Notes under the pieces: generated by a model | Databases searched by the model: none | What the model saw: the letters and a program-made list of their open reading frames with translations, nothing else | What the model was told of the DNA's origin: nothing | Assembly (NCBI GenBank): GCA_019916065.1 | Contig: CM034237.1 | Location: forward strand, 26,975,783-27,039,782 | From: Vitellaria paradoxa | Taxonomy: Eukaryota; Streptophyta; Magnoliopsida; Ericales; Sapotaceae | Length of the DNA: 64,000 nt | Direction: 5' to 3' | Position numbers and translations under genes: made by a program | Part shown: positions 21,992-33,278 of the stretch, one piece after another | How positions within the stretch are numbered: the stretch's first letter is position 1 | Layout: each line of letters starts with the position of its first letter

Positions 21992-23345
21992 TTATATATA
22001 TAATTGTTGTTGTTAGGAGTGCTGTAGAATCTAGGTTGGGGGTAGGCCTAAAGTGGCTTGGATAATGGGTATATGCTTGGTTTGTTTTGTGCTTTGTTCT
22101 TATTTGTAGGCTATTGTTTTATGCTCTTATTTGTAGGCTATTGTTTTATGCTCATCATCATGCACACTATTGCACACTACGGACCCACATATGCTTTATG
22201 GTTTTGACATTGAGGACAATATAAATTTTATGTTGGGGGTAGGGTTCGCATAATGAATTGATTTGACATACGTTGAATGGACAATTTTTTTTTCAAATCT
22301 TGGGCAAATTAAGGTTATCTGGACTTAGCATGATTGGACTTTGCATATGTCTCTAAATTGGTTTAATGTTGGTATTAGTCATGAAAATAATAAATGATTC
22401 AGTTTCAATCTTGAATAAGACACTTGATTCAAATTGAATATAAAATCTCATAATGCATTGAAAATTTTCACTTGAGATCATTGAAATGAAAGTGTGTTAA
22501 GGATTTGAGTTTATAAGATTTAGTCATTCAGGTATGCCAAGACATAGGTGGAGACTTAAAACCCTATATTCTGTGAGCTTTTGAGCTTGATTTTTTGTTC
22601 TTGAGGGTTTTGTACTTAATGTTCTATATGATTTTTTTCATCTTACTTTTCTTGAATAGCTTCGTCACTTTATTTTGCTTTGGTATTAAATGCATGAGAC
22701 ACTATTTTTTATTTACATTTATGGATCAATGCCTCGGGCAAAGTGTTATTAACCTAGAGAGTGATGTTTGGCCATTTTTCTTACATTTGGAAATCTGTGA
22801 CTTTTCTTTGATTATATTACCCTTAGAACCACTTTGAATCCTTTTAAGAAAAAAAATAATATAGGAAATTTTTTGTTTTAGTCATATTTATAACCCTTTA
22901 GCCTTAGATAGGTGAGCCAACCCTTGCATGTCATGGGGTATTTGTGAAAAAATTGTAATGAGTATAAGGGAGGAGCTTGTAATTAGAAAATATGGTGGAA
23001 GAAAACAAATTTGAAAAAACAAAAAAGAAAAAGAAATAGGACATATCATTTCATAAGTTTATTATCGTTAGTCCCATGAAAAAGAAAAAAAAAAAAGGAA
23101 TAAGAGAAAAAGAAAAAAGAAAAAAACCAAAAAGAAAAAGAAAAAGAAAAAATAAAGTTTCAATGTTTGGCATTCAAGGAGTTGAAAGGAGAAAAGTTGG
23201 GGACTACTTCATTGCACTATCATTATAATCCTTAGACATGCATTTTGATTTTTCCTATCCTTTATTTGTCTAACCAATACCCCATGGACTTTAGGTGAAA
23301 GACACTTAGGAGGAATCCTCACGATTAATATTTTTGCATGGCCTA
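21992..23345 (+). other. 3' UTR of older Athila-like element E
   Basis: Non-coding. It has a G tract at about 22031-22045, a decayed hairpin GACATTGAGGACAAT at 22206-22220, a second G tract at 22232-22243 and later phrases shared in order with the A 3' UTR. A 27-bp tandem duplication lies at 22099-22152 and a purine run (mostly AAAAAG) at about 23015-23155. It stops before the expected polypurine tract and LTR, so the element is truncated near 23345. Confidence 0.55.
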
Positions 23346-24061
23346 CTGATAGGATATATAGAAAGGGAAAAAAAAAAGTCGAGCGAGAGAAAAAGGAAGA
23401 TAGAAACTAAGAGAGGAAGAAGAGATTAGGGATTGAGGGAACAATTAGACGAGAAGAGAATTAAGGAAAATTAAAAGACGGATAACAAGAGAGAAGAAAG
23501 AAAAATAGGGGAAACTTAATATTATTTAATTTATTTCTCCAAGCTACAAAATCCATTACCACCTAACCCTTGTAAAGCCTAACAAAAGAATGAGCTAAAT
23601 AAGATAATTGAAAACACAATTCTACCAAAGATATGTAAAATAAATCATAATTCTACTAATGAATGGCATAAAATCAGAACCCTACTAATATGAAATACCC
23701 AAAATAAACCCATCCTAGATATATGTAATCCACTAAATTCAATCCTTATGACATGGTATGAGATCTTGATATCTTCATTTCTTTCGGCATCACCTCCATG
23801 TGACTTGTTTATATTCCCATTCATAGTGTTCTAATACTTTAGTATGATCACCAACACAAAAACACAATAGATTCCATGTATCTTGTCTCATGCAACATCA
23901 CTATAGTCTAATTGGAAATAGAATTACACAAATTATACAGCAAAGGCAATAAATATATGCAACCTTGAGGAAACAATGACTTGCTTTCCACAGTCAAAAG
24001 CATCACATAATGAGATAAATAACCAACATTTCAAAAACATCAAAATTAAGGACAAAGGTAC
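23346..24061. other. Unassigned stretch before the APC4 fragment
   Basis: It opens with a purine-rich block (about 23360-23510), followed by AT-rich sequence with no transposon motif, terminal repeat or coding motif that I recognise. On the minus strand it follows the donor site of the second APC4 exon, so its right part may be APC4 intron. No further APC4 exon is visible. Confidence 0.3.
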
Positions 24062-24487
24062 CTTACAAATTGAAGCATTCAAAAGTTGATGAGTGGTGTG
24101 GTTGTCCACTAGTTGATTCGAGAGAGAAAATCTGTGTATATTCTGACATAACCCATGGATTCAATCCACAGTAAGACTCATTAAAAATAATACGAAAAAA
24201 ACTGACTAATGAAGGGGTTAAAAATGTAGCACTGTTATAGTTATTTCCCCTATGACATTATCAACAATAATCAACTTACAACTTTTCCGACAGGAAATAT
24301 GCCAAATATACTAAAGCAGATGCTTCCATCTTTGTCCCCGCTACATAAGATGTTAAATCGCTGATGTGAATAACTTGTTAGCTCCCGAAATGAATCGTCA
24401 CTTTCATCCATGAACCCAGTATCTCCATGTACCACTCCTGGCATTCAAGGAACCCTTGGTGCAGGAGGAAAGAAACGAGAAGTGTGT
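24062..24487 (-). pseudogene. APC4: Host gene fragment: anaphase-promoting complex subunit 4, two exons
   Basis: Exon a (24280 to about 24487) reads RFFPPAPRVP, a stop where the family has Q, then MPGVV and [16 protein letters not shown], and ends [19 protein letters not shown] plus IFPVGKV. It is followed by a GTAAGT donor. Exon b (24062-24142) follows a TATGTCAG acceptor, reads NIHRFSLSNQLVDNH and QLLNASICK, and ends at a GT donor. The 136-bp intron is kept and the phase joins as in plant APC4, whose WD40-like part has closely similar text (from memory). Both flanks are transposon or unknown DNA, so this is an isolated piece. APC4 is a scaffold subunit of the cell-cycle ubiquitin ligase APC/C. 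Confidence 0.72.
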
Positions 24488-24986
24488 TTTTCTATTTGCT
24501 TCAATCTACGGTATTTAACTTTATGTTTTATTTTAATAAAAGCTATTCTTTTCTTCGTACTTATTTTCGTTCTTACATTCTTGATATGGAAATGTTAGGC
24601 CAAATCCATTGTTCTTGATTCAACAAATCAAGTAAGGGTGGATGATTATAAGCAAAGTGATGTGCGTAGGTCTACGTGTATCGTGTGAAAACGTATGTGA
24701 TGATCTACTGTTTTAGATTTGATTTCATTTATTTCAAAGTCATTCGAAAACAAAAACCCTTTGATCATATTCTCTGGAATCACTGATAAGGATTTTTGGT
24801 TCTTCACTTTTCTTTGATATTTTTGAAATAAATATATTAAATCTAAACCCTAATATTCTTAAAAGAAAAGCTCCCTGTTTTATAATCCTAAATGTGAGTA
24901 TAAAACTGAGTTGGGAAAATTCATAAGCTTTCACAAAAATATTTTCCGATCTATTTTACCTTTACATGAAACTTAGATTGAGTTTT
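24485..24986 (+). repeat. Inverted piece of the element B 3' LTR
   Basis: Matches about 39346-39848 of the B 5' LTR, but in opposite orientation, with high similarity throughout (for example the run from AACAATGGATTTAGCC to the ATATTTATTT region). It joins directly at 24986/24987 to LTR sequence in the normal orientation. It abuts the APC4 fragment on its left. Confidence 0.72.
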
Positions 24987-27233
24987 AGAAGAAACAACGC
25001 CAACCAAGACTTCAAGAATCTGCAAGAACATCCTTCAAAATTCTCCAAGAATCAAAATTGAAAAACTTCTGAAAAACTCTCTGTAAAGTCTTTCTGATGG
25101 ATGGAAAAGAACCCCTAAAACATCCCCAAAAAGTTCTACTTATAGAGCCTTAAAAAAAACTAAAAATTGCAAAAAACTGTGCCTAAAATTCCCCAGTGGT
25201 CTGGACTATTTGGGCAGATGGTCCAGACCACAGTGTACTGAATTTCCTAAAATAAGCTGCAATGTGATTGAGCACATATAATGTTATTTCATCATGATTT
25301 TGCAATGGGTTTTAAGTGTTTTATCAATGTAAATCTTATAAGTTATAATGAAACGAGCTAATTTGCATATTTGTGGATGTTTACAGGTGTTTTGTGATCA
25401 AATTGAGAAGAAAAAAGGCAAATATGAGCTGAAGGAGGCAAGGAGCTGAAGATGGACCTGATGGGCGTCCTTCAAAAGTGATAAACGCCCCACAGAGGCC
25501 ACGGGCGCCCCACCCAAAAGCAAATTGGCACCTGCCGAGAGGTGTTTTTGGAGAATAGTTCAAGTCTCAAAGGAATTTCGTCAAGCAGCTGGTGGAGGCT
25601 ACCCACGGGCGCCCCTCAATGCCCACGGGCACCCCACCTTTAATTAGATGGGCGCTAGCCGAGAGGGGGTTTTGGGGCTGTTTCATTGGGAATTTCATCA
25701 AACATTTTGGACAATTAAGTCACGGGCGCCCCTCATTATTCACGGGTGCCCCTGATGACTTTTCCAGCACACGTTCAGAATAAAGTTCGAGTTGTAATTT
25801 TACCTTTATGCCCTTGCTTTATGTAATGTAAATAGGATATTTTCTGATGTATGGGGTGTTTTGAACCCTAGGAAATTTTTATGTTCTGTCTTAGAGAGTT
25901 ATTTGGAAGACCTTACATTGCTTTCACACCTAGGGTTAGTTGATCTTCATCTTGCTTTGGATTTATAGAAGCTTCATTACATTTTCGCACTAAGGTTATT
26001 TTGTAAGTACAATTTCTATTGAATTAATTTGAAGTTCTTCATATTTTTTTTATTCTATATTTTTTGTTTTTAGTTTGTAACAATTCACCTTTGATTGCTT
26101 GAGTGTGTTTTGGTTTCGAAATAAATTTAAACTATTTTTGAAGTACTTTGCTTTCACATTTTATCGTGTTATGGAGATTGTTTTCCTTTCACAAAGCTTT
26201 GTTTATGTTTTTGCAATGGTAGGCTAGGGTTTTTTTTTTTTTTTTTTGGCTTTAATCCAAGAACGTGATGAAATTGAAGAGTTGAATTCGGATAATGTAA
26301 AGTGCAATATGTGTATTATCTTCTGAGTAAAAACGTAAGGATTGTTATTCTAGGATACTTTTTGAAAATGAACCACTCGTGATACAATTGAACTTCGTTT
26401 ACACTTGTGCGAAACGAAAGTCAATTCCATGTTCCGGTGACTTCGAACTTAAATTCAAAACCCTAGAATCTCGAACCCCCTTACGAAAGGGTTTTTCAAC
26501 GTTAAATCTTTCAACCTAATATTACAGGTGTAAATATTAGGTTGTGTTAATTACATATTTGAATCCAACCCTTCGAGGATATCACAGGATTAGGTTAAAG
26601 CCAAGTGTTCGATTCACATAGTTGTTTACGTTCAATTTACAATTTCATTAAGCTTACAATTCGGTTACGTTTTTCTTAGGGTTATTCCTTTTGTTAAATT
26701 CTTGTTTTTGACTTTTAAATCATCTATTCAATTACTTATTCAAAAACTCTAAAAAGATTTTTCATCCATTTTTTTTACAATTTTTGCAAGTGTTTTCGAA
26801 ATCAAGTTTTCCAACATTTAGTCAAACCTTTGCTCCATGTGGAGATGACCTAGGACTCACCTAGACTAGACTCAATCGAGCTCTTATACTTGAGAGTGAG
26901 CCACTACCAATTTAGAGAGCGGTCACAGTGGTTCAGACCGTTTGGGAGATGGTCTGGACCACAGTGTCTACTCTTGCTTCCTATTTTGCTTCTCCCTCCT
27001 TGCTCTTGCTCTAGTCCGGATCGGGGCTCTTTGCGAAGGTATAGAAGGTTTGTTTGCGTTGTTTTCCTCCTCTTCATTGCTACCAATCACCATTATTTCA
27101 CGTTCTTCCCTGCAACAAAGAAAAGAAACCAAATAAGCGATAAAGGTTAACAAAACTTAGGGATTTATTAGTTAAATGTTTGTTTCTAGTACTAAGTTAT
27201 GAAATTTATGATTACACTATTCAAGTGTAATCA
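24987..27233 (-). repeat. 3' LTR of element B (normal-orientation part), split by a solo LTR
   Basis: 24987-25264 and 26926-27233 match 39858-40505 in orientation. They include the repeated GGTCTGGACC/GTCCAGACCAC motifs and the terminal palindrome at 27209-27233. The part equal to 38987 to about 39345 is missing. The number of GTCC repeat units differs from the 5' LTR. Confidence 0.75.
25265..26925 (+). repeat. Solo LTR inserted in the B 3' LTR
   Basis: Starts TGATTGAGCAC and ends GAGCGGTCA, with CAATG at 25260-25264 and CAGTG at 26926-26930 as a target duplication with one change. It contains repeated ACGGGCGCCCC units at about 25500-25760, then a T-rich half ending TATACTTGAGAGTGAGCC, as in other Athila-type LTR ends. 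No internal genes remain, so recombination between LTRs has removed the body. The short open frames inside are not genes. Confidence 0.75.
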
Positions 27234-28962
27234 CACTCCCCAACTTGAGTATTGCTAGTCCCTAGCAATGACATTATTAAAGCAAAATGGAAACTGCTAT
27301 TCTATTTCTCTTTCCGTTGAAAACATGGCTACACTTAGCTATGTGCAGCGAGCCTTTTAAACCCTTAGGTTTCCCCTAGTGGACGAGTAAAGTCTTATGA
27401 GGGTTTGCAATGAATTTACCCACAAAATTCCTAAACTAGCTCAATGGATGGTAATAGTCTTTTAAAAAAACTCCTTATTTAACTTCAATATGAAACAAGT
27501 GACCAAACTTTAAAATTTTTGCATAACTTTTCCAAACGTATTTCAGACTCAGCTAACTTTTCAACCATTTAGTTTTAGGTGTGTCAAGTATTAACGTTCA
27601 ATCAACATAGTTAACAAGTATACTCAAAGATCACAGTTTTGACTTCAACTCTCAACAAGATGTTCACTCTCAAATGAAATCACTCGAAAGGGTTACTTTT
27701 GTGGTTCATGCATGGATGCACTATCAAATAAGTGCAATGAACCCAAATAAAAAAATGAATGAAAAAAATTAAACATTAAGTGTTTCATAGCTTCATGAAT
27801 GGAATGTATAAATGCATAAACAAGAAGACTACTCTCAACCACTTGAAATAGACCCATGCTCTTGTACGTGTCTTTCACCTAAAGTCTGTTAGGCCTTTAC
27901 TAGGTTGAAGCTTGGCTATGGGGTATTGGTTAGACGAATAACGGATAGGAAAATCAAAGCGCATGTCTAATAACTATAATAGTGCAATAAAATACTCCCC
28001 AACTTTTCTCCTTTCAACTCCTTGAATACCAAACATTGAAGCTTTATTATTATTATTATATATATATATTTAAATGGGACAAATTATATTGAACTCATGA
28101 AATGCTATGTCCTAAATATATATATATATATTTTAACCTTTTGTTCCACCACAATTTTTTTTCAATTTCAAGCTCCTCCCTTATACACCTTGTTACAATT
28201 TTTGCACATGTATCCCATGACATGCAAGGGTTGGCTCACCTATATATCTAAGGCTGAAAGGGTTATAAATGTGGCTAAAACAAGAAACTACATATATTAT
28301 TAAAGGCTTCAAAGTGGCTCCAAAGATAATGTAATCAAAGAAAAGTCACCAGTTTCCAAATGTAAGAAAGATGGCCTAACATCACTCTCTAGGTTAATAA
28401 TACTTATCAGAGGCAATGATCCATATATGTAAATCAACAGCAGTATCTTGGGCATTTAATACGAAAGCAAAGTAATGTGATGAAGCTATTCAAGAAAAGT
28501 GAGATGAAAGAAATTATATAGAATATTAAGTATAAAACCCTCAAGAACAAAAGATTAGGCTCGAAAGCTCACAAAATATAGGGTGTTAAGTCTCCACCTA
28601 CGTTTTGGTATACTTGAATAACTACGTTTCATGAATTCTAATCCTTAACATGCCTTTATTCAATGGTCTCAAGTGATAAGTCTTTAATACATAGGAAAAA
28701 ATTATACTCAGTTTAGAATTTAGTTCTCTATTTCAACATTGAACATCAAAACATTTGTTAATTTCATGACTACTACCACCATTGAACTAGCAAATGACAC
28801 CTACATTAGTCATCAATAATACGAAAGGAGAGTCTACATATTATTTACCATCCCCTCCAACTTAAGAGACACATTGTCCTCAATGTGTGTTACGCAAGTG
28901 CAAAAGTGAAAGGAAATAATCTGAATGGAATAGATGGAATAGCATTCCCTCCCCCCAACTTA
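27234..28962 (-). other. Polypurine tract and 3' UTR of element B
   Basis: Reading on the minus strand: G tract at 28947-28962 (AAGTTGGGGGGAGGG), hairpin at 28870-28887 (CACATTG-AGGA-CAATGTG), second G tract at 28851-28866, long non-coding sequence and a polypurine tract (CAAGTTGGGGAGTG, 27234-27249) directly against the 3' LTR. A TA-rich duplicated segment lies at 28048-28132. Confidence 0.6.
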
Positions 28963-29561
28963 AGGTGTAACTGACTAATGAAGACAAAACAATTAATAAA
29001 AAAAAGAAGAAGCCACATATAAAGAACTTGAAAATAAGGTAAAAGATGTACCTCATGTCAATGTCATACGTAGCTAAAGTAGCATTAATAGCCAAAAGAA
29101 CATCATCAGATAATGTAAAATCTTGTGGAGGTAGGTCACCATAATCAGAAGTAATGTTAGTACTCTCATTTGTTTCACTACTAGGATCAGGAATGTCTTC
29201 AAGGGCAGGCATATCATTAGAATCAGAGTGGGATGAATCATTAGAGATAACTATGATTTCAGTGTCAGAGTCATTGGTGGGTGCATTGGACCACTCAACA
29301 TATATATCTACCTTGGCCCACTCTATACATATCAAAATCTCTAGATCTACTTCATCCCACCTCAAGAAGTTGGTAAGGAGTTATATGTACTATTGGAGGG
29401 AAAATAAACGGAAGGGGCAAAGAATTACTCTCTTCAAAACAATCATCGGACCATTCCTCAATGGGACACTCGGAACTCACGAACACATCATCACCTCTCA
29501 GATTATCAATGTAAGTTTCAAACTCTTTGTCCCGATTTAATGGGTTAGATTTGTTAGACAT
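28963..29561 (-). pseudogene. Small acidic ORF of element B
   Basis: Begins MSNKSNPLNRDKEFETYIDN at 29561 and is acidic throughout (SSECPIEEWSDDCFEE, TNDSDTEIIVISNDSS, DMPALEDIPDPSSETNES). It breaks frame near 29350. The position between ORF3 and the first 3' UTR G tract is the same as the acidic ORF of element A, though sequence similarity is low. No known domain is recognised and the function is unknown. Confidence 0.35.
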
Positions 29562-30132
29562 GATAGCCCTATTCTCACACAAAACACATAGAAGGTAAAA
29601 TAAGACAATGAACATAGTATTTCCAAACATGAGATAAACATCGAGCTATAAAGAAATAATAAAGAAATATATAAGATAAAAGAAAAGAAAGAATTATGAA
29701 TGTAAGATAAAATAACCATCAACATAATTAAAACGTAAAATACCAGGATAAAAGTATGACTAAATGATAAAGTTGTAAAGGTACAAAACATAGTAATAAG
29801 TCTAAACCCTAAACTCACAAATGTGACAAATACCCAAAAAAATAAAAATAAAAATAAAAATAGAAAGGAACAAGATATCATTGTGGAGGTGGATAAGAAG
29901 AGTCTCGGATATGATCTAGTATGCTCTACAGGAGGTGACCTTGAGTTTGCTATGTTCGCTGGATCTGTACTAAAAGTTGATGGTCATCCTCTTGGTTGTG
30001 CTCCATATGACCGATCCTTTGTGCTAAGACACTGATTTGGGAGGCTAGCTCAGCATTAGATACATCGTGGTCCTCTTCCTCTTCAGTTTAAGCGTGTGAC
30101 CCGCTCCCTTCCTCCTGGTCTTTGATCTCTGT
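29562..30132 (-). other. Region between ORF3 and acidic ORF of element B
   Basis: On the minus strand the first part (30132 to about 29890) continues the ORF3 tail, with EEEDHDVSNAELASQ and heptad-like spacing (coiled coil), broken by stops. The rest (29620-29890) is T-rich on the minus strand and non-coding. A similar T-rich stretch precedes the acidic ORF in element A and ends there in an acceptor-like site, so it may be an intron. Confidence 0.35.
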
Positions 30133-30977
30133 TCATCTCTTCTTGGTGCGGACCATGTGACCTCGATATTTAACATATGAGATGATATTAAACGGGTTCA
30201 AACCCGGGGCCAAAGGCATGTCATCTGTAATTTGAGTACCCTTTTTCCTGAAAATTTTCATAAGAGCACCTCCAAAGGGTAATGCGGTGAGTCCTCCAGG
30301 GTGTTCAAACATGTACACAACATGATGCCAGAAATAAGTAGGGAGATCAATTGTCATTGCTATCCCAATTGCATAAATCAAATGGGCTCGAAGAGGGTTA
30401 CAATCTGCATGTCTGTTCTGGGTAGGAGATTGGTACAGGAAAACATATGTAAGGCCCAATACTTGTCATTCAGTGCAGAGCTTGGTTTCCTGTATTCCCC
30501 ATTCCACTTTTGGCCTTCCAACAAGATTTCCCATGCAATAATTGATAGAGGTGGAGCACCCTCAACTGGGTAAGAAAATTTCGAATTCGCTATCCAGGGG
30601 AGTTGGAAAACTTGTGAAAAGTCACTAGGTGTAAGGATAATTTCCACTCCCCGGACCCAACTGATTTGCTTCTCCCTGCTTTTTCGCCTAATTATAGAAT
30701 CTTCTTTGATATTAGCAAAAAATTCATGCACGGTGTCTACCACGCAACTAGAGTGGAATCGTGCTACTCCCAACCATTGCCTACCCTCGAAATTTTGTTG
30801 GAGCATGAAGTCCTCCCCCTTAAACTGATCAATCTGCCAGAACTGCTCAATTACCACGGGTTAGTATACCCATATATCATCATACCATGTTTCTGCTAAT
30901 TTTTTCCAGAAATGGTTCCTATCAAACGAGGTGGAACCAAGTTGCCTTTGTGCAGGGTGCTTAACACGAGGAGCCAT
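30133..30977 (-). pseudogene. ORF3 (env-position protein) of element B
   Basis: Start MAPRVKHPAQRQLGSTSFDR at 30977. A stop falls after about 38 codons, then a long readable stretch with VVDTVHEFFANIKED, WVRGVEIILTPSDFSQVFQL and LNDKYWALHMFSC. One frameshift near 30400 leads to the stretch with AIGIAMTIDLPTYFWHHVV and LTALPFGGALMKIF. The EFFAN plus VRG pattern matches REFYAN in element C and the domain usually named putative plant transposon protein. No signal peptide or membrane helix is evident, so the name env-like rests on position only. Confidence 0.58.
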
Positions 30978-31270
30978 ATTCTCTATATTCACAAAAGAAA
31001 AAGGCAATATTGGAAAGAAAATTGACCACAAACAACCCCTATGTCCACACAAATTCAGTGGCCCTCTAAGAGTAGAATTTAACTTATAAAATAGGAATAA
31101 AGATTTACCATTGAACGAATATGCTAATTAAGTGCTAAGGAGCCACAAATTTGGGGTCACACATACCTTAACTTGAAGAAGTAAAGAGACCCACTTCTCC
31201 ACTTCAAGCCACAATTAGGTTCTCCTCAGTGACCTAATCAACCTCTAAGGAAGAAATTGGTAGGAGAAAG

Positions 31271-32734
31271 TGTTAGATTTATTTTTCTTTGGTGCCCTTG
31301 AAAGCATGTTTTTGTAATGACTTTTCATTTAATTTATTTTTCTGGTTAAAATAAAACATTTATTTATTTAAGCATACACTATTGCCCCTTATTTATAAAG
31401 TATGTGATTTAAGTATTGGGCATAAGATGCCAATACAGAAAGATTTAAATCACAAGTTTTATAAATAAAAGTAAATTCACAGCTATTAATGAAACGGGCA
31501 TTTCATTATGTTAAAGCTGTAACTTTTCTACTTCTTAATTGGGTGATTTATCTTGATCACTAAAGTGGTGACTTTGAGTAGGAAAGTTAGTATGTATATG
31601 AGATATACATATTAAATGGACTGTTGTAAATTATGATTTGGTTAATAAATGTCTTTAATCATAATTTACATAAGCTTTAATAAACTTAATAAACCTTAAT
31701 CCTGAGTTTGTAATGGACTCACATTCATAGATTAAGTCTATTTGAGTTATTACGGAGTGAGATCTTATTAATGGTCAAAACCTCGATAACTTGGAGATTT
31801 AATATTATGAATCGTGGGAACATATACTTACAAGATGGAATCTATTGTGATACGCTCACCTAAGCTATTTATCTTTTTGATCATTAAATCTGTGGCCGCA
31901 GTTTATTCAATAAATTGTTTATTGAATAACAATATTTATTTGTAAATTGTTTACAAATATGAAAATATTGAGAATGATCAAAATATAGATAAATAGTGAC
32001 TTAGGGTTAAATATGTAATTAAGGGGCTCGACATTTAGCCTAGCTTAATTACGAGCTTATAATGGAGGGTTAATTAAGTGGATATTATTGGTCTAAGACC
32101 AAAATTCATTTTATTAAAAATTGTTTTAATTAAATGAATTTCAACATGGACTACTAGAGTGCAGCTCAGGGCTTTTAGTGGAATAGCCCTGGGTTAATTT
32201 AAAAGATAATGGGTTGTCATGAGATGACAAGGCCTAAATATCTTTTAAGTTAGAGCTAGGAATCCATGGGCCTGCAGTCCCCAAGCTAGCTCAATTTTAT
32301 CTTGATGGGCCAGGTCCAAATGGCTAATTATTTATAATTTATTTATTAAATAAATTATAGATAATTAATATATATTTAGATAAGATGATATAGTTGGGAG
32401 ATTTTCTCAAGATACTATATCTTCTGAATATATATTAGGATAATATATAGATAAGATATATGAGAGAGTTGATAAGAGATAATCTCTAGAGTTAGAGATC
32501 TTCTCTGATACAAACTCTATATCTCTCTCTCTATAAATATCTTTTATATATTATTAATGAGCTAATTGATCTGAGAGAGTGCCCACATACATCCATCTAG
32601 AGAGATAATTTGAGAATAGTTTGGAAGGTTGAATCGCTGTAACAAAGTGCTTCCGCTGTGCATCAAGGAAATTTTAAAGAGTTCATCCTTCCATTCGAGG
32701 TATTTTTCTCAACCCTATGCTATAAAAACCAACA
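31271..32734 (+). repeat. Solo LTR inside element B, probably Ty1/copia
   Basis: Starts TGTTAGATTT and ends ACCAACA, flanked by GAAAG at 31266-31270 and 32735-32739. A TATAAATA box at 32532-32539 lies about 200 bases before the end, which fits plus orientation. No internal genes remain. The TGTTAG start and 1.46-kb length suggest a long-LTR copia family; the lineage is not certain. Confidence 0.75.
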
Positions 32735-32739
32735 GAAAG

Positions 32740-33278
32740 AGGAGAAGAAGATGGTTAGGAGGCTTAAGCTAGGAATTAGGGCTCTGAAAAAGGAGAAGAA
32801 AAAGGGACTTACCAAGGTTCTTGGAGATGGCCAAGAAGATGAGACAATCCGAGGATGATTTTGAGTGGCCCAAAGCCTTGGGTATGGGTGGAGTAAGGTA
32901 GAAGAGGTGTGGGAGGAGTTAAGAAGGGAGAGTCGTGGAGATAGATGTCAGGGGAAAGGGTACTCTATCGAAAAAGAATTTGGGTCTTAAAAAGGTGCAA
33001 GGTCCAGACTGTTTGGGAGTGGTCTAGACCGGCCAAGTGTCCTTAAAACAATCCTCCACACTTTGGTCTGGACTAAACGGACGGGTGGTTCGGACCGAAG
33101 AATATTTCTCTTTTAAAAAAAAAAAAAACAAAGAAAAGAATATAAAAGCTATTCTATATTTATCTCTAAAACTATTCTAACCTTAACTAATATACATTGG
33201 ATTTCCATTCTAATTGAAACTATTCGTGTGGCAGGGGATCCAAAAGATCCCACAACTCAACTAATCCCACAAAATTTT
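32740..33278 (-). other. pol-ORF3 spacer of element B with LTR-type GGTCCAGACC motifs
   Basis: Non-coding. At about 32998-33100 it has four copies of the GTCCAGAC/GTCTGGAC words that characterise the B LTR (40065-40230). A pyrimidine-rich stretch (minus strand) follows towards 32880. An A run lies at 33117-33129. The placement parallels 8105-8320 in element A. Confidence 0.5.

Noticed and set aside
26890..27153. Open frames on both strands in the 3' LTR of B (and copies near 40156-40425)
   Set aside because: They lie within LTR sequence that is duplicated at the other end of the element and overlap each other on opposite strands. No protein motif.
29537..29881. Open frame of 114 codons, very hydrophobic, on the minus strand
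   Set aside because: Produced by T-rich non-coding DNA (runs of TTT codons giving F and L). No start context or family resemblance, and it overlaps the spacer of element B.
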